A stretch of DNA of 64,000 bases from Aquirufa ecclesiirivi (lineage in GTDB: Bacteria > Bacteroidota > Bacteroidia > Cytophagales > Spirosomataceae): assembly GCF_011250515.1 (NCBI RefSeq), contig NZ_JAANOP010000003.1, positions 1 to 64,000 of the forward strand, given 5' to 3'. Position 1 is the first letter of the stretch. The number at the start of each line of letters is the position of its first letter. Made by a program: the position numbers and the translations under genes. This document shows positions 25,730-35,337 of this stretch, piece after piece. The notes under the pieces are model-generated. The model searched no databases. It worked only from the letters and a program-made list of their open reading frames with translations, and was not told the origin of the DNA.

Positions 25730-28342
25730 CTATCTTGGACGGCCGCCTCCCATTCCGCCACCACCAGAACCACCTTGTCTTCCGCCACCACCTGGCATTC
25801 CCATTGGTTGAGCTTGAACTGGTTGAGGTGTAGCATCTCCTCCACTATCCTTTTGATCGTCGTTATTTACTGATTTCTTTTTCTTCGTTCCTGTAAAACT
25901 CATTTTACCAATTCGGTATGAGAAATTAACCTTGAAGTTCATATTACGCATGGTGTTGAACCCTACTTGAGTAATGATTGGGGTAACTGTTTCACTGCGT
26001 ATTACCATCTCGGAAGTGAAGAAGTTCTCCGCTCCAAATCCAATACTTCCTTGCTTGTTCTTGAAATCCTTTTTGAAACTCAAACTATAGATTCCAAATC
26101 CGCCACGCTTACCCTGTAATTGAATCTCATTAGCACGATAGAATGAAAACAATTGAGCTCCCCAGCCTCCACCTAAATTATAGTTACCGAAAATACGGAA
26201 GTTAGATACCATACCTTCATTCTTAGCATTCAACAATGGATCGGGTACATTATTAGCTAATTTCAAATAAGAGAAATCTGCACCACCACCAATCATCAAA
26301 CGATTTGTCAAATTCGCATTGATATTCAAGTTCAAACCATAAGCATCCTCATTTCCGATGTTCACCGAACGAGTCTTCACCGTATCACCAATCACTTCAC
26401 GAATTTGGTTAATCGCACCTGTCGTATTTCTAACGAACACAGCTGAAGATATGTAGAACGACTTAATGTACTTACTGTATCCAACTTCAAAGTTATTCGT
26501 ATATTCTGGTGCTAAATTGGGATTACCTGTAGAGATATTCAATGGGTTTGTCGCATTCACGTTAGGATTCAAGAATTGAACCGACGGACGCTGAATACGC
26601 TTGTTGTAACTAAATCTCCAAGTTCCTGATTTAAATGTTTTGGACATATTAAAACTTGGAACAATAACTCCATACGGAGGGATGGTCAAGTTTTGGCCTT
26701 CTTTCTTCAAGAAACTAGCAGAAATGTCAGTGTGCTCATATCGTGCACCCGCTTTTACACTCCATTTATTTTTAGTGGTCAAGGTATAAGATGCATAAGT
26801 ACCCCAAATATTTTGATTGTAATCAAAAACGTTGGTTGGTAAAGTAGCTAAATTAACTTGATTGTAACCTGCTGCATTATTTCCAGTTGGGTTGATAAAT
26901 GACTTATAATCTGAAGATGCATTTCTTAAAATACCTTTTCCTCCAAACTCCAACATTTGGTTTTTCAAAATAGGCGTCTGATAATCCAATTGGAAAGTAG
27001 CTTCTTCATTATACGCCAAGTTCTCATTTTTAATTGAACTCAAAATTTGGCTCATTGTCGCATTCGGATTCATGATATCATTGTAGAAATCACTCGTGCG
27101 ATTACTGCGGCTATACATCGACAAGATACTGAACTCTTTTTGTGGCGTATCATAAGTATGAGAATAATCAAAATTCAAATCTACATTGCCTGAAACATCA
27201 GAAGAATTGGTGTTTCGTAAACTAGTAAGCAAGCCGTTACGAATCTGCTGTAAGTTATCTTGGTAGTTATTTCCATTTCTTACTCCAAATCTTGATGATG
27301 CAGTAATGGAATTATATTTGTTAATATCCCAATCAAAACCTATCTGATAGTTTCCAAATAAATTACTGGTTCTGCTCTCTGCAGTTTGGAAGTTAACCGT
27401 TTCTACACCTTGACTTCTTGTCGTTTGTGTATTTTCATATTTACCCGTTACGTTGTACTGAGAACGGCCAAAACCACCCAAGGACATACCCCAAGTTTTA
27501 TTACGGAAATTACCATTCAAAGATAAGTTTGAACCTCTAACACCTACACTTGAATCAAAACCTAAGGTCAAACCTTGTAGGGTATTTTTCTTCGTCACAA
27601 TGTTAATGATACCCGCTGAACCCTCTGCATCATATTTAGCTGAAGGAGAAGTAATCACCTCCACGGTCTTAATCATGTCAGCAGGAATTTGCTTCAAGGC
27701 ATCAGCCACATTGGATGCCATAATGGATGATGGCTTATTGTTAATCAATACTCTAATATTAGTAGAACCACGGAGCGAAGGATTACCATCTAAATCAACA
27801 GATAACATGGGCACCTTCTTTAAAACATCTGTTGCATCACCACCACGATTGGTTTGATCACGTTCTGCATTGTAAACAGTACGATCCACTCTTTCTTCAA
27901 TCATGGCTCTTTGACCCTCTACAGTTACTTCTTGCAACATCTTGGCCGAAGATTGCATTTTAATAACCCCTAAATCATGGTTATCTTTTTTATCTGTGAT
28001 ATCAATGAAAATAGTTTTACTTTCATAGCCTATGAATGATATAACAATTTTATAACTTCCTATTGCCACTTTGTTCATGGTAAACTTTCCTACCTGATCA
28101 GCAGACGTTCCATCCACTGGGCGATTAGTCGCTTTGTTAATTAAAGCAACAGAAGCAAATTCAACAGGCTTATTATCTGTGGAATCTAGAGCATAACCAA
28201 CAATTTTGGCTGAACCTTTAGGGGCTGCTACAACTGGAGCTGCAGCTTCTCTTCGTGCGGGTGCACCTGCTCCACTAGGAACCTGAGCGTTCATTTGCAT
28301 GGTGCATACTACTAAGGCAATAAGAGCGAATAATTTTTTCAT
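25730..28342 (-). CDS. Outer-membrane beta-barrel TonB-type receptor with a Gly-rich tail
   Basis: The 870-residue protein has a signal peptide (1-19), then a low-complexity Ala/Pro stretch (to about 42), a CarboxypepD_reg-like domain (about 43-130), a plug with GGDATDVLKKVPMLSVDLDG and SAGIINIVTKKN, and a barrel of the OMP_b-brl_3 type. The end is unusual: after the last barrel strand comes a charged linker, then a Pro/Gln segment, then about 20 residues dominated by glycine, ending GGGRPR. Such tails occur in this Bacteroidota receptor subfamily. The substrate is unknown. No SusD, regulator or enzyme gene is next to it. Confidence 0.93.
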   Translation of the reverse strand: MKKLFALIALVVCTMQMNAQVPSGAGAPARREAAAPVVAAPKGSAKIVGYALDSTDNKPVEFASVALINKATNRPVDGTSADQVGKFTMNKVAIGSYKIVISFIGYESKTIFIDITDKKDNHDLGVIKMQSSAKMLQEVTVEGQRAMIEERVDRTVYNAERDQTNRGGDATDVLKKVPMLSVDLDGNPSLRGSTNIRVLINNKPSSIMASNVADALKQIPADMIKTVEVITSPSAKYDAEGSAGIINIVTKKNTLQGLTLGFDSSVGVRGSNLSLNGNFRNKTWGMSLGGFGRSQYNVTGKYENTQTTRSQGVETVNFQTAESRTSNLFGNYQIGFDWDINKYNSITASSRFGVRNGNNYQDNLQQIRNGLLTSLRNTNSSDVSGNVDLNFDYSHTYDTPQKEFSILSMYSRSNRTSDFYNDIMNPNATMSQILSSIKNENLAYNEEATFQLDYQTPILKNQMLEFGGKGILRNASSDYKSFINPTGNNAAGYNQVNLATLPTNVFDYNQNIWGTYASYTLTTKNKWSVKAGARYEHTDISASFLKKEGQNLTIPPYGVIVPSFNMSKTFKSGTWRFSYNKRIQRPSVQFLNPNVNATNPLNISTGNPNLAPEYTNNFEVGYSKYIKSFYISSAVFVRNTTGAINQIREVIGDTVKTRSVNIGNEDAYGLNLNINANLTNRLMIGGGADFSYLKLANNVPDPLLNAKNEGMVSNFRIFGNYNLGGGWGAQLFSFYRANEIQLQGKRGGFGIYSLSFKKDFKNKQGSIGFGAENFFTSEMVIRSETVTPIITQVGFNTMRNMNFKVNFSYRIGKMSFTGTKKKKSVNNDDQKDSGGDATPQPVQAQPMGMPGGGGRQGGSGGGGMGGGRPR

Positions 28343-28481
28343 AGTTATTTTAAAATTGGCTAATTGATTTTATATTAAAATCGAATGCAAAACTGTTGTA
28401 ATTCTAATGAGTAATTTCTTTTTTGCGACCAATAGTCATAATTTGTAGGTCAATTTCAAAGATGCAAAACGTCACCAAAAC

Positions 28482-29042
28482 ATGATTTCTATCAAAACAC
28501 CACGTTTACAATTAATACCACTGGACCATTCATTATTGAGGACTTGGGCAGAGCAAGGACGTGATGCCCTAGAAATCCAACTGGGCTTACAACATAATAC
28601 TTGGGAAATAGAAGCATTTTTTCAAGAAGAAACGCAAATGGCCTTACTTGACTTTTGGCTTCCTATGACAAAAAAATTTCCCTTCGATTTTATTTGGTAT
28701 ACAAATTGGGAAATAATCCTAACAGAAAAGTCCTGTTCTATAGGGGGAATAGGGCTGGCAGGTTTACCCAATGACCAAGGTTCTACCGAAATAGGATATT
28801 GCTTAGACAAAAAATTCAGAAGACATGGTTATGCCAGCGAGGCTTTGCAATACCTCATAGAATGGGCTAGTCAAGATCAAGATCTCCAATATTTAGTTGC
28901 CGAAACACCCATCGAAAATCTAGCTTCACAATCTGTCCTTACCAAGAATGGATTCATTCAAACGGGACAAAAAATATTACAACAACCCGAAGGCATGGAA
29001 GTGTTTACTTGGAAACGTCCTATCCAATCCAAAAGAACTTAA
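28482..29042 (+). CDS. GNAT-family acetyltransferase
   Basis: The 186-residue product has the GNAT fold of the RimJ/RimL-like group: it begins with IKTPRLQLIPLDHSLL. Acetyl-CoA binding is indicated by LDKKFRRHGYASEALQYLIE (R/Q-x-x-G-x-A pattern), and a typical PIENLASQSVLTKNGF follows. The acceptor (protein N-terminus, antibiotic or metabolite) cannot be told. It is 83 bases upstream of the arginine genes, so it may be read through into them, but no direct role in the pathway is implied. Confidence 0.9.
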   Translation: MISIKTPRLQLIPLDHSLLRTWAEQGRDALEIQLGLQHNTWEIEAFFQEETQMALLDFWLPMTKKFPFDFIWYTNWEIILTEKSCSIGGIGLAGLPNDQGSTEIGYCLDKKFRRHGYASEALQYLIEWASQDQDLQYLVAETPIENLASQSVLTKNGFIQTGQKILQQPEGMEVFTWKRPIQSKRT

Positions 29043-29125
29043 TTCTGGGATTTTATTTCCTTTCGAGCAATTTTCGGTAATTTTACTGAATTATAAATGC
29101 CAAAAGTCCCAAAGGACCCAATTCT

Positions 29126-30100
29126 ATGCATCATTTCACTTCCATCCATGACGCTTACAACATTCCTCAATTGGTAAATGAAGCCCTTTTAATGAAAAGA
29201 GCTCCTTATTCCGATTGCTTCATTGGTAAGAATAAAACCATAGGATTGTTGTTCTTCAACTCCAGCTTACGCACTCGATTATCGACTCAAAAGGCAGCCC
29301 AAAATCTGGGAATGAATGTCATGGTGATGAATGTAGGTGCCGATTCATGGCAATTAGAAATGAATGAAGGTGTCATTATGAATGGCGACAAAGCCGAGCA
29401 CGTGTCTGAAGCGGCAGCTGTCATTGGGCAATATTGTGACATAGTTGGGCTTCGTAGTTTCCCAAGTTTAGTGAATCGCGAAGACGATTATTCAGAATTG
29501 GTTCTCAATCAATTCATGAAATATACAGGTAGACCTATTTTAAGCTTGGAATCTGCTACCAGACATCCCTTACAGTCTTTAACGGATTTGATCACCATCC
29601 AAGAATATAAAAAAACGGCCCGTCCAAAAGTAGTTTTAACTTGGGCTCCTCACGTTAAGGCCCTACCTCAATGTGTACCCAATTCCTTCGCAGAATGGAT
29701 GAATCACTCTGAAGTGGATTTTACTATTGCACATCCCAAAGGATATGAACTAGCTCCCGAATTTAGTGGAAATGCGAACATCAGTTACGACCCTAAGGAA
29801 GCCTTTGAAGGAGCCGATTTTATCTATGCCAAAAACTGGTCATCCTACGAAGACTATGGTAAAATCTTAAATTCCGATCCTACCTGGATGGTCACCATGG
29901 ATAAAATGAAGATGACAAATAATGCCAAATTCATGCACTGCTTACCCGTACGCAGAAACGTGGTCGTGGAGGACGCTGTTTTAGACTCCGAACATTCTAT
30001 TGTTGTTCAACAAGCAGGAAATCGTGTTTGGGCAGCCCAAACTGTGCTAAAAGAGATGTTATTGTCACTTGCCAAAAAAGAAAGTCCTTACTTATTCTAA
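29126..30100 (+). CDS. argF': N-acylornithine carbamoyltransferase (acetyl/succinyl-ornithine type)
   Basis: This enzyme carbamoylates an N-acylated ornithine, a variant arginine route used in Bacteroidota and Xanthomonas. The 324-residue protein has the carbamoyl-phosphate site FFNSSLRTRLSTQ, ATRHPLQSLTDL, LTWAPHVKALPQ and the late HCLPVRRNVVV typical of the acyl-ornithine branch. In the 80s-90s loop the sequence is MNGDKAEHV, with Ala90. From memory of published mutagenesis, this position is Pro in Bacteroides succinylornithine enzymes and Glu in Xanthomonas acetylornithine enzymes, so Ala hints at succinylornithine. It is first in a run argF'-argB-argE-argH. Confidence 0.94.
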   Translation: MHHFTSIHDAYNIPQLVNEALLMKRAPYSDCFIGKNKTIGLLFFNSSLRTRLSTQKAAQNLGMNVMVMNVGADSWQLEMNEGVIMNGDKAEHVSEAAAVIGQYCDIVGLRSFPSLVNREDDYSELVLNQFMKYTGRPILSLESATRHPLQSLTDLITIQEYKKTARPKVVLTWAPHVKALPQCVPNSFAEWMNHSEVDFTIAHPKGYELAPEFSGNANISYDPKEAFEGADFIYAKNWSSYEDYGKILNSDPTWMVTMDKMKMTNNAKFMHCLPVRRNVVVEDAVLDSEHSIVVQQAGNRVWAAQTVLKEMLLSLAKKESPYLF

Positions 30101-30104
30101 AAAT

Positions 30105-30890
30105 ATGCGTGTAAATCTGCCTAAGCTTCAAGTCATTAAAATTGGTGGAAATGTCATCGACAATCCTCTTTTGTTCGAGGCATTTTTACGTGATATTGCT
30201 AGCATAAAAGAACCCTTTGTTCTTGTCCATGGAGGTGGTAAAATTGCCACAGAAATGGCGAAAGAGCTAGGTATTACAAGTCAAATGATCGAAGGACGCC
30301 GAGTTACCGATACGGCTAGTTTACGTATTGTAACCATGGTCTATGCAGGTTGGATTAACAAATCTATGGTTGCCCAGCTGCAATCCAAACAGAAAAATGC
30401 AATCGGTTTTACAGGACCAGATGCCGGTTTGGTCATCAGTAAAAAAAGAAATCCATCGCCCATTGATTATGGCTGGGTAGGAGATATTGAAGAAGTCAAT
30501 GGAGAAGCATTAAGTGGATTCATCAACCAAGGGTATTACCCCATTTTTGCACCGATCACTGCCGATAAAGAAGGTCATTTATTAAATACCAATGCTGATA
30601 CCATGGCACAAGCCATCGCAATCGCACTAAGTGAGTTTTTCGAAGTTACCTTGACGTATTGCTTCGAAAAAAATGGGGTTTTAAGTAATCCCGATGACGA
30701 TCATTCTGTCATTCCACACATCAATCAAGCTTCATTTATAGCTTTGAAAGAAAATGGAATTGTCACTGCAGGAATGATCCCTAAATTAGAAAATGCCATA
30801 AAAGCCATTTCTCAAGGTGTTAATACCGTTAAACTCTGCCATGCGAGTCAAGTATTAATCCAAGAAGGTGGAACCAGAATAACCGCATAA
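30105..30890 (+). CDS. argB: N-acylglutamate kinase
   Basis: ArgB phosphorylates N-acetyl (or N-succinyl) glutamate, the second step of arginine synthesis. The 261-residue protein shows the amino-acid-kinase fold: IKIGGNVIDN, LVHGGGKIATEMAKELG, IGFTGPDAG, INADTMA-like NTNADTMAQAIA and GMIPKLENAIKAI. It is a short form without the arginine-feedback N-terminal helix seen in hexameric kinases. The frame runs in from 30069, but the ATG at 30105, four bases after the carbamoyltransferase stop, is the natural start. It shares one base with the next gene (TAATG). Confidence 0.95.
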   Translation: MRVNLPKLQVIKIGGNVIDNPLLFEAFLRDIASIKEPFVLVHGGGKIATEMAKELGITSQMIEGRRVTDTASLRIVTMVYAGWINKSMVAQLQSKQKNAIGFTGPDAGLVISKKRNPSPIDYGWVGDIEEVNGEALSGFINQGYYPIFAPITADKEGHLLNTNADTMAQAIAIALSEFFEVTLTYCFEKNGVLSNPDDDHSVIPHINQASFIALKENGIVTAGMIPKLENAIKAISQGVNTVKLCHASQVLIQEGGTRITA

Positions 30891-31978
30891 TGTATAAAGA
30901 ATCTGATTTTTTAGAAGCTCGCTCTTTACTTTCTCAATTGATCGCTTGTCCATCCTTGAGTAAAGAAGAAGCGGGTACAGCTAAAATTATTCAAGATTTC
31001 CTAAGCAATAAGGGTATAAAATCCGAGCAATATTTGAATAATATTTGGGCAAAAAATGTTCACTTCGACCCCAATAAACCCAATATACTTTTAAACTCGC
31101 ATCACGATACTGTCAAAGCTAATGCTTCATGGACTTTTGACCCATGGGTCGCTACGGAAATGGATGGAAAACTCATTGGCTTAGGCTCCAATGACGCAGG
31201 GGCTAGTTTAGTCTGTCTGATACAAACATTTTGTTCATTCTATCATCAGGAGAACCTCCCTTTCAATATTGTGTTAGCTGCCACAGCAGAAGAAGAAATC
31301 TCAGGGAAAAATGGCATTGAAGCCTTAATCAATGCACCCAATTTTCCAAAAATTGATTGGGCTATCGTGGGAGAACCTACCGACTGCCAATTAGCCATTG
31401 CGGAGAAAGGGCTCATGGTCATAGATGCCGTTGCTCATGGAAAAGCTGGGCATGCCGCTAGAAATGAAGGAATAAATGCGATTTACGTCGCGATGAAGGA
31501 TATTCAAAAAATCGAAAAATTCAAATTTGAAAAAGTATCTCCTGTATTAGGACCTGTTAAAACGACAGTTACCATCATTCATTCGGGTAAACAACACAAT
31601 GTAATACCTGATATCTGCGAATTCAGCATTGATTGTCGAGTAAATGAATGTTATACATTGGAAGAAGTCCTTGAACGACTAAAACATGAACTAAGCTCTG
31701 ACTTAAATCCTAGATCCATTCGATTACAGCCAAGCCGTATCGATGAAAATCATGTGATTTGTCAAGCTGCCAAGGCTTTAGGAATAAGTATGTTTGGGTC
31801 TCCTACCCTTTCTGATCAATCCTTATTAACTTGCCCCTCCGTTAAAATTGGCCCAGGGCATTCAGGTAGGTCTCATACAGCTGATGAATTTATCTACTTA
31901 GATGAAATCAAACAAGGAATTCAAACCTACCAACAATTATTAACTCAAACGATTATTCAATACCAACATAAATCATAA
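30890..31978 (+). CDS. argE: M20-family N-acyl amino acid deacylase (ArgE-like)
   Basis: The 362-residue metallopeptidase-fold enzyme probably removes the acyl group from acyl-citrulline or acyl-ornithine to release the free amino acid. Metal ligands are visible in LNSHHDTV (His and Asp), GSNDAGAS (bridging Asp), TAEEEISG (Glu pair) and GPGHSGRSHTADEF near the C-terminus. The dimerisation lid is at about 170-280. Within the arg run it would act after the carbamoyltransferase. Its acyl preference should follow that of the carbamoyltransferase and cannot be read directly. Confidence 0.9.
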   Translation: MYKESDFLEARSLLSQLIACPSLSKEEAGTAKIIQDFLSNKGIKSEQYLNNIWAKNVHFDPNKPNILLNSHHDTVKANASWTFDPWVATEMDGKLIGLGSNDAGASLVCLIQTFCSFYHQENLPFNIVLAATAEEEISGKNGIEALINAPNFPKIDWAIVGEPTDCQLAIAEKGLMVIDAVAHGKAGHAARNEGINAIYVAMKDIQKIEKFKFEKVSPVLGPVKTTVTIIHSGKQHNVIPDICEFSIDCRVNECYTLEEVLERLKHELSSDLNPRSIRLQPSRIDENHVICQAAKALGISMFGSPTLSDQSLLTCPSVKIGPGHSGRSHTADEFIYLDEIKQGIQTYQQLLTQTIIQYQHKS

Positions 31979-31983
31979 GAAAC

Positions 31984-33327
31984 GTGGCAAAACTTTGGCA
32001 AAAAGCGAATCAGACTACAGATGCTAAGATTGAAAAATTTACGATAGGAAATGACCCCATCTATGATTTACAATTGGCCCGTTACGATGTATTGGGTTCC
32101 TTAGCCCATATTACCATGCTGGCAGAAGTTGGCCTATTAAAAAAAGAAGAACTTAGTCCTTTACTTCAGGAATTGAAGGTTATTTTAGCTTCCATTGATG
32201 CTGGTGAATTTGAAATTGAACCAGGAATGGAAGATGTTCATTCACAAATCGAATACTTGTTAACTCAAAAGCTTGGTGATTTAGGAAAGAAGATTCATGC
32301 GGGCCGTTCAAGAAACGACCAAGTTTTAGTGGATTTGAAATTATTCATGCGCGCAGAAATTCAAGAAATTGCGGAAGCTGTTGAAAAACTTTTCAATTTA
32401 TTACTAAGCAAAAGTGAGGCCCATAAAAAAGATTTACTTCCTGGCTATACCCACTTGCAAATCGCCATGCCTTCTTCTTTTGGATTATGGTTTGGTGCCT
32501 ACGCTGAAAGTTTGGTAGAAGATGTAGAATTATTAGAAGCCGCTTTTCGATTAGCCAATAAAAACCCTCTTGGATCAGGTGCTGGATATGGCTCTTCCTT
32601 CCCCTTGGATCGTCAATTAACCACGGATTTATTAGGCTTTGAAAGCCCACATGTCAATGTGGTTAATGCCCAACTTTCCCGAGGAAAAACGGAGTTTTAT
32701 GTATTAACGGCCATCAGCCAGATTGCTAGTACTTTGAGCAAATTGGCCATGGATGTTTGTCTTTACAACTCTCAAAATTTTGGATTCATTGAATTACCTG
32801 ATGCTCTTACCACAGGAAGCTCCATCATGCCCCATAAAAAGAATCCAGATGTAGCTGAACTTTTACGAGGTAAAGCCAATAAACTCAAAGCGCTACCCAA
32901 TCAATTACACTTATTAACCAGCAATTTACCATCTGGCTACCATCGTGAGTTCCAACTAACCAAAGAACTGTTAATGCCAGCCATTGAGGAAATTTTAGAT
33001 GGCTTGGAAATTACTCACTACCTAGTAGAACACATGAAAGTAAAATCTGATTTATTAAATCAGGAGAAATATGATTTACTTTTCAGTGTAGAAGAGGTCA
33101 ATCGACTAGTTGTTCAGGGTGTTCCCTTTCGGGAAGCTTATCAACAAATTGGTAAAATGATTGAAGATAAACAGTTTGATGGAAGTCAAAGAAACCTGAA
33201 TCATACCCATTTAGGAAGTATTGGAAATTTAGGTTTAGATCAAATCCAGGCGCAAAAAGACAAGGCTTTTCAACGATTTGGTTTTGAAAAGGTGAATCAA
33301 GCCATTGCTCAATTAATTGTTAGCTAA
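31984..33327 (+). CDS. argH: Argininosuccinate lyase
   Basis: ArgH splits argininosuccinate into arginine and fumarate. The 447-residue protein contains the N-terminal MAKLWQKANQ, EDVHSQIE, GRSRNDQVLVDLKL, GYTHLQIAMP and the superfamily signature GSSIMPHKKNPD. The start is a GTG six bases after the deacylase stop. argG, argC, argD and the first acyltransferase are not in the window, so the pathway genes are split. The 3' end overlaps the convergent ribE by 15 bases. Confidence 0.96.
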   Translation: MAKLWQKANQTTDAKIEKFTIGNDPIYDLQLARYDVLGSLAHITMLAEVGLLKKEELSPLLQELKVILASIDAGEFEIEPGMEDVHSQIEYLLTQKLGDLGKKIHAGRSRNDQVLVDLKLFMRAEIQEIAEAVEKLFNLLLSKSEAHKKDLLPGYTHLQIAMPSSFGLWFGAYAESLVEDVELLEAAFRLANKNPLGSGAGYGSSFPLDRQLTTDLLGFESPHVNVVNAQLSRGKTEFYVLTAISQIASTLSKLAMDVCLYNSQNFGFIELPDALTTGSSIMPHKKNPDVAELLRGKANKLKALPNQLHLLTSNLPSGYHREFQLTKELLMPAIEEILDGLEITHYLVEHMKVKSDLLNQEKYDLLFSVEEVNRLVVQGVPFREAYQQIGKMIEDKQFDGSQRNLNHTHLGSIGNLGLDQIQAQKDKAFQRFGFEKVNQAIAQLIVS

Positions 33328-33900
33328 CATTTTTTGAACATATTTTCCTACGATATCAAATTCTAAATTAACCTCATCTCCGACCTTCAACTGATGGAAG
33401 ACGGTATGTTCATAGGTATAGGGAATAATGGCTACAGAGAAATCATGTTGGCCTGAATGAACAACAGTAAGACTGGTTCCATTGACACAGATTGAGCCTT
33501 TACTAACCGTGATATGCTCCTTTGAAAGTGGATATTCAAAATAATATTCCCACGAACCTTCATTTGTTATCATTTGAGTACAAACTCCTGTGGTATCCAC
33601 ATGCCCTTGAACGATATGCCCATCGAATCGACCTGAAGCCGATAAACAACGCTCAAGGTTAACTTTTTGACCCAGTTTTAGTGTACCTAAATTAGTCTTA
33701 TTGAGGGTTTCTTCAATGGCAGTTACACGGTATTGATTATCCTTAATTTCGACGATGGTTAAACAAACTCCATTATGCGCCAAAGATTGATCTATCTTTA
33801 ATTCATGGGTAAATGGTGAACTGAACCAAAAATCGATATTTGTTCCTTGAACTAATCTATTCTCTAGGGTGCCCATGGCCTCCACTATGCCTGTAAACAT
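33313..33900 (-). CDS. ribE: Riboflavin synthase, alpha subunit
   Basis: Catalyses dismutation of two 6,7-dimethyl-8-ribityllumazines to riboflavin. The 195-residue product has the two-barrel repeat expected: it starts MFTGIVEAMG, with AHNGVCLTIVEI in the first barrel and VNGTSLTVV in the second, and includes FDGHIVQGHVDTTG. The open frame reaches 34128, but the MFTGIVE start at 33900 is invariant in the family, and the extra upstream part overlaps the divergent DUF1684 gene. No other rib genes lie near. Confidence 0.96.
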   Translation of the reverse strand: MFTGIVEAMGTLENRLVQGTNIDFWFSSPFTHELKIDQSLAHNGVCLTIVEIKDNQYRVTAIEETLNKTNLGTLKLGQKVNLERCLSASGRFDGHIVQGHVDTTGVCTQMITNEGSWEYYFEYPLSKEHITVSKGSICVNGTSLTVVHSGQHDFSVAIIPYTYEHTVFHQLKVGDEVNLEFDIVGKYVQKMLANN

Positions 33901-33949
33901 CGAATTAAATTTTATATTTTTGCCTAAATTCAAAATTACACCCAATCTT

Positions 33950-34558
33950 ATGAAATTCAATAAATGGATTTTGATTCTTGTTCTTGGTGCTATCACCTTG
34001 GTGATTATTAGTCTACCAAAAAACAATGCTGTTAGTCTAAGCAAAACCCAAGATGATTCTTTGGCAGTCATAAAACATCGAAAAGAAAAAGACATTTCGA
34101 TGAAAGAACAGGAAGATTCACCTATCAAGAATAAAGATAACTTTAATGGCTTGCACTATTTCCCTTTTTCAAGTGCTTGGCAAATAGAATTTGAATTAGA
34201 GAAAAATTCTAAAGTAGATAAAATCGCTATGCCCATGAGTGATGGTACCAAAGAAGATATGATATATATAGGAGATATTAAAGCTCAAATTAATGGACAA
34301 GAGGTTCGCTTAAAGCTATATCAACATGACAATGGGGATTTCTTCCTTCCATTTAAAGACAAAACCGCCCCCACAGAAACCTATGGAGGCGGTAGGTACT
34401 TAGATATACCCCTAATAAATCTAAACGGTAAAAAACTTAAGGCGGATTTTAATTTAGCTTACTTTCCTTTTTGTGCGTACAATCCGGAATATGCTTGTCC
34501 AGTTCCGCCAGCGAGTAACCTGTTAAACTTTAGTATACCCGCTGGGGAAAAAAACTAG
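33950..34558 (+). CDS. DUF1684-family membrane-anchored or secreted protein
   Basis: The 202-residue product has one N-terminal hydrophobic segment (about 6-24; signal or anchor) and a charged linker. The DUF1684 core follows: YFPFSSAWQIEFELEK, LYQHDNGDFFLPFKDKT, TYGGGRYLDIPL and a closing LAYFPFCAYNPEYACPVPP. The Cys pair in the last motif is characteristic of the family, whose biochemical function is not known. The frame starts at 33869, but the ATG at 33950 opens the hydrophobic segment. It ends four bases inside the convergent head-GIN gene. Confidence 0.88.
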   Translation: MKFNKWILILVLGAITLVIISLPKNNAVSLSKTQDDSLAVIKHRKEKDISMKEQEDSPIKNKDNFNGLHYFPFSSAWQIEFELEKNSKVDKIAMPMSDGTKEDMIYIGDIKAQINGQEVRLKLYQHDNGDFFLPFKDKTAPTETYGGGRYLDIPLINLNGKKLKADFNLAYFPFCAYNPEYACPVPPASNLLNFSIPAGEKN

Positions 34559-35271
34559 TTTACTTGGTTTATAGAAGCAGCACCTGATAAATCTTTGCTG
34601 ATTGTAGGTACTCCTTTATAAGAAACTTTAGATGCACCTGATGCGTCAACTCGCAAGGTCTTTTGACTTTGAATGCTGACATGACTTGCACCGCTAGCCT
34701 CTACATCGGTATCACGTGCCATCAAATTTGTACCCTCTAAGTGACTTGCACCTGAAGCATCCACATTTAATTTTCCAGCATGTCCGCTGATATTTAATTT
34801 AGAAGCTCCTGATAACTCTACGTTCAATTTATCAGCACTAATTTGATTTAATTGACCTTTAGATGCTCCACTAAACACAAAATTCATTTGCTCTTCATTG
34901 GCGAACCCATCCACATCAACTCGACAAGCACCAGAAAAATCGGCATTAGCTAAACGAGGCATGGTGATAACCAAACGTACTCTTTTGCGATTTTTACCCC
35001 AGTTGAAACCCCAATTGCGATCTTTATAAGACACCTTCAAGGTATTACCATCGATGTCAACTTCTAAATCATCTACGTCTTCTTGACGTCCATAAGCGGC
35101 CATAGAAAAAGCACTTCCTTTGCTCACTTTAATTTCAAAAGCTTGACCTATGTCTAAATTTTGAAAACCGGATACTTTAAACCTTTTTGAATAATCCTCA
35201 GGAGATGCGAATGCCACGATGGACATGAATAAGGCTCCTAGGAAAATGAATAAATTGAATTTTGTTTTCAT
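34555..35271 (-). CDS. Head-GIN (DUF2807) domain secreted protein
   Basis: The 238-residue product has a signal peptide (1-22) and a right-handed beta-helix-like DUF2807 domain. The domain is visible as a repeating pattern of Ser-Gly-Ala-Ser steps (for example FSGASKGQLNQI, LSGASKLNISG, ASGASHLEG, ASGASHVSIQ, ASGASKVSYKG), one per coil. These proteins are periplasmic or surface proteins of unknown role in Bacteroidota. It lies 66 bases downstream of the PspC gene, whose C-terminal part has a related fold, and probably belongs to the same envelope-stress-like cluster. Confidence 0.9.
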   Translation of the reverse strand: MKTKFNLFIFLGALFMSIVAFASPEDYSKRFKVSGFQNLDIGQAFEIKVSKGSAFSMAAYGRQEDVDDLEVDIDGNTLKVSYKDRNWGFNWGKNRKRVRLVITMPRLANADFSGACRVDVDGFANEEQMNFVFSGASKGQLNQISADKLNVELSGASKLNISGHAGKLNVDASGASHLEGTNLMARDTDVEASGASHVSIQSQKTLRVDASGASKVSYKGVPTISKDLSGAASINQVN

Positions 35272-35337
35272 GATTGTTATATTTTTGGAATGTAGAGAAG
35301 ATGTAACGAATGAACAAAAGGTTGCATGGTCTCCCTA

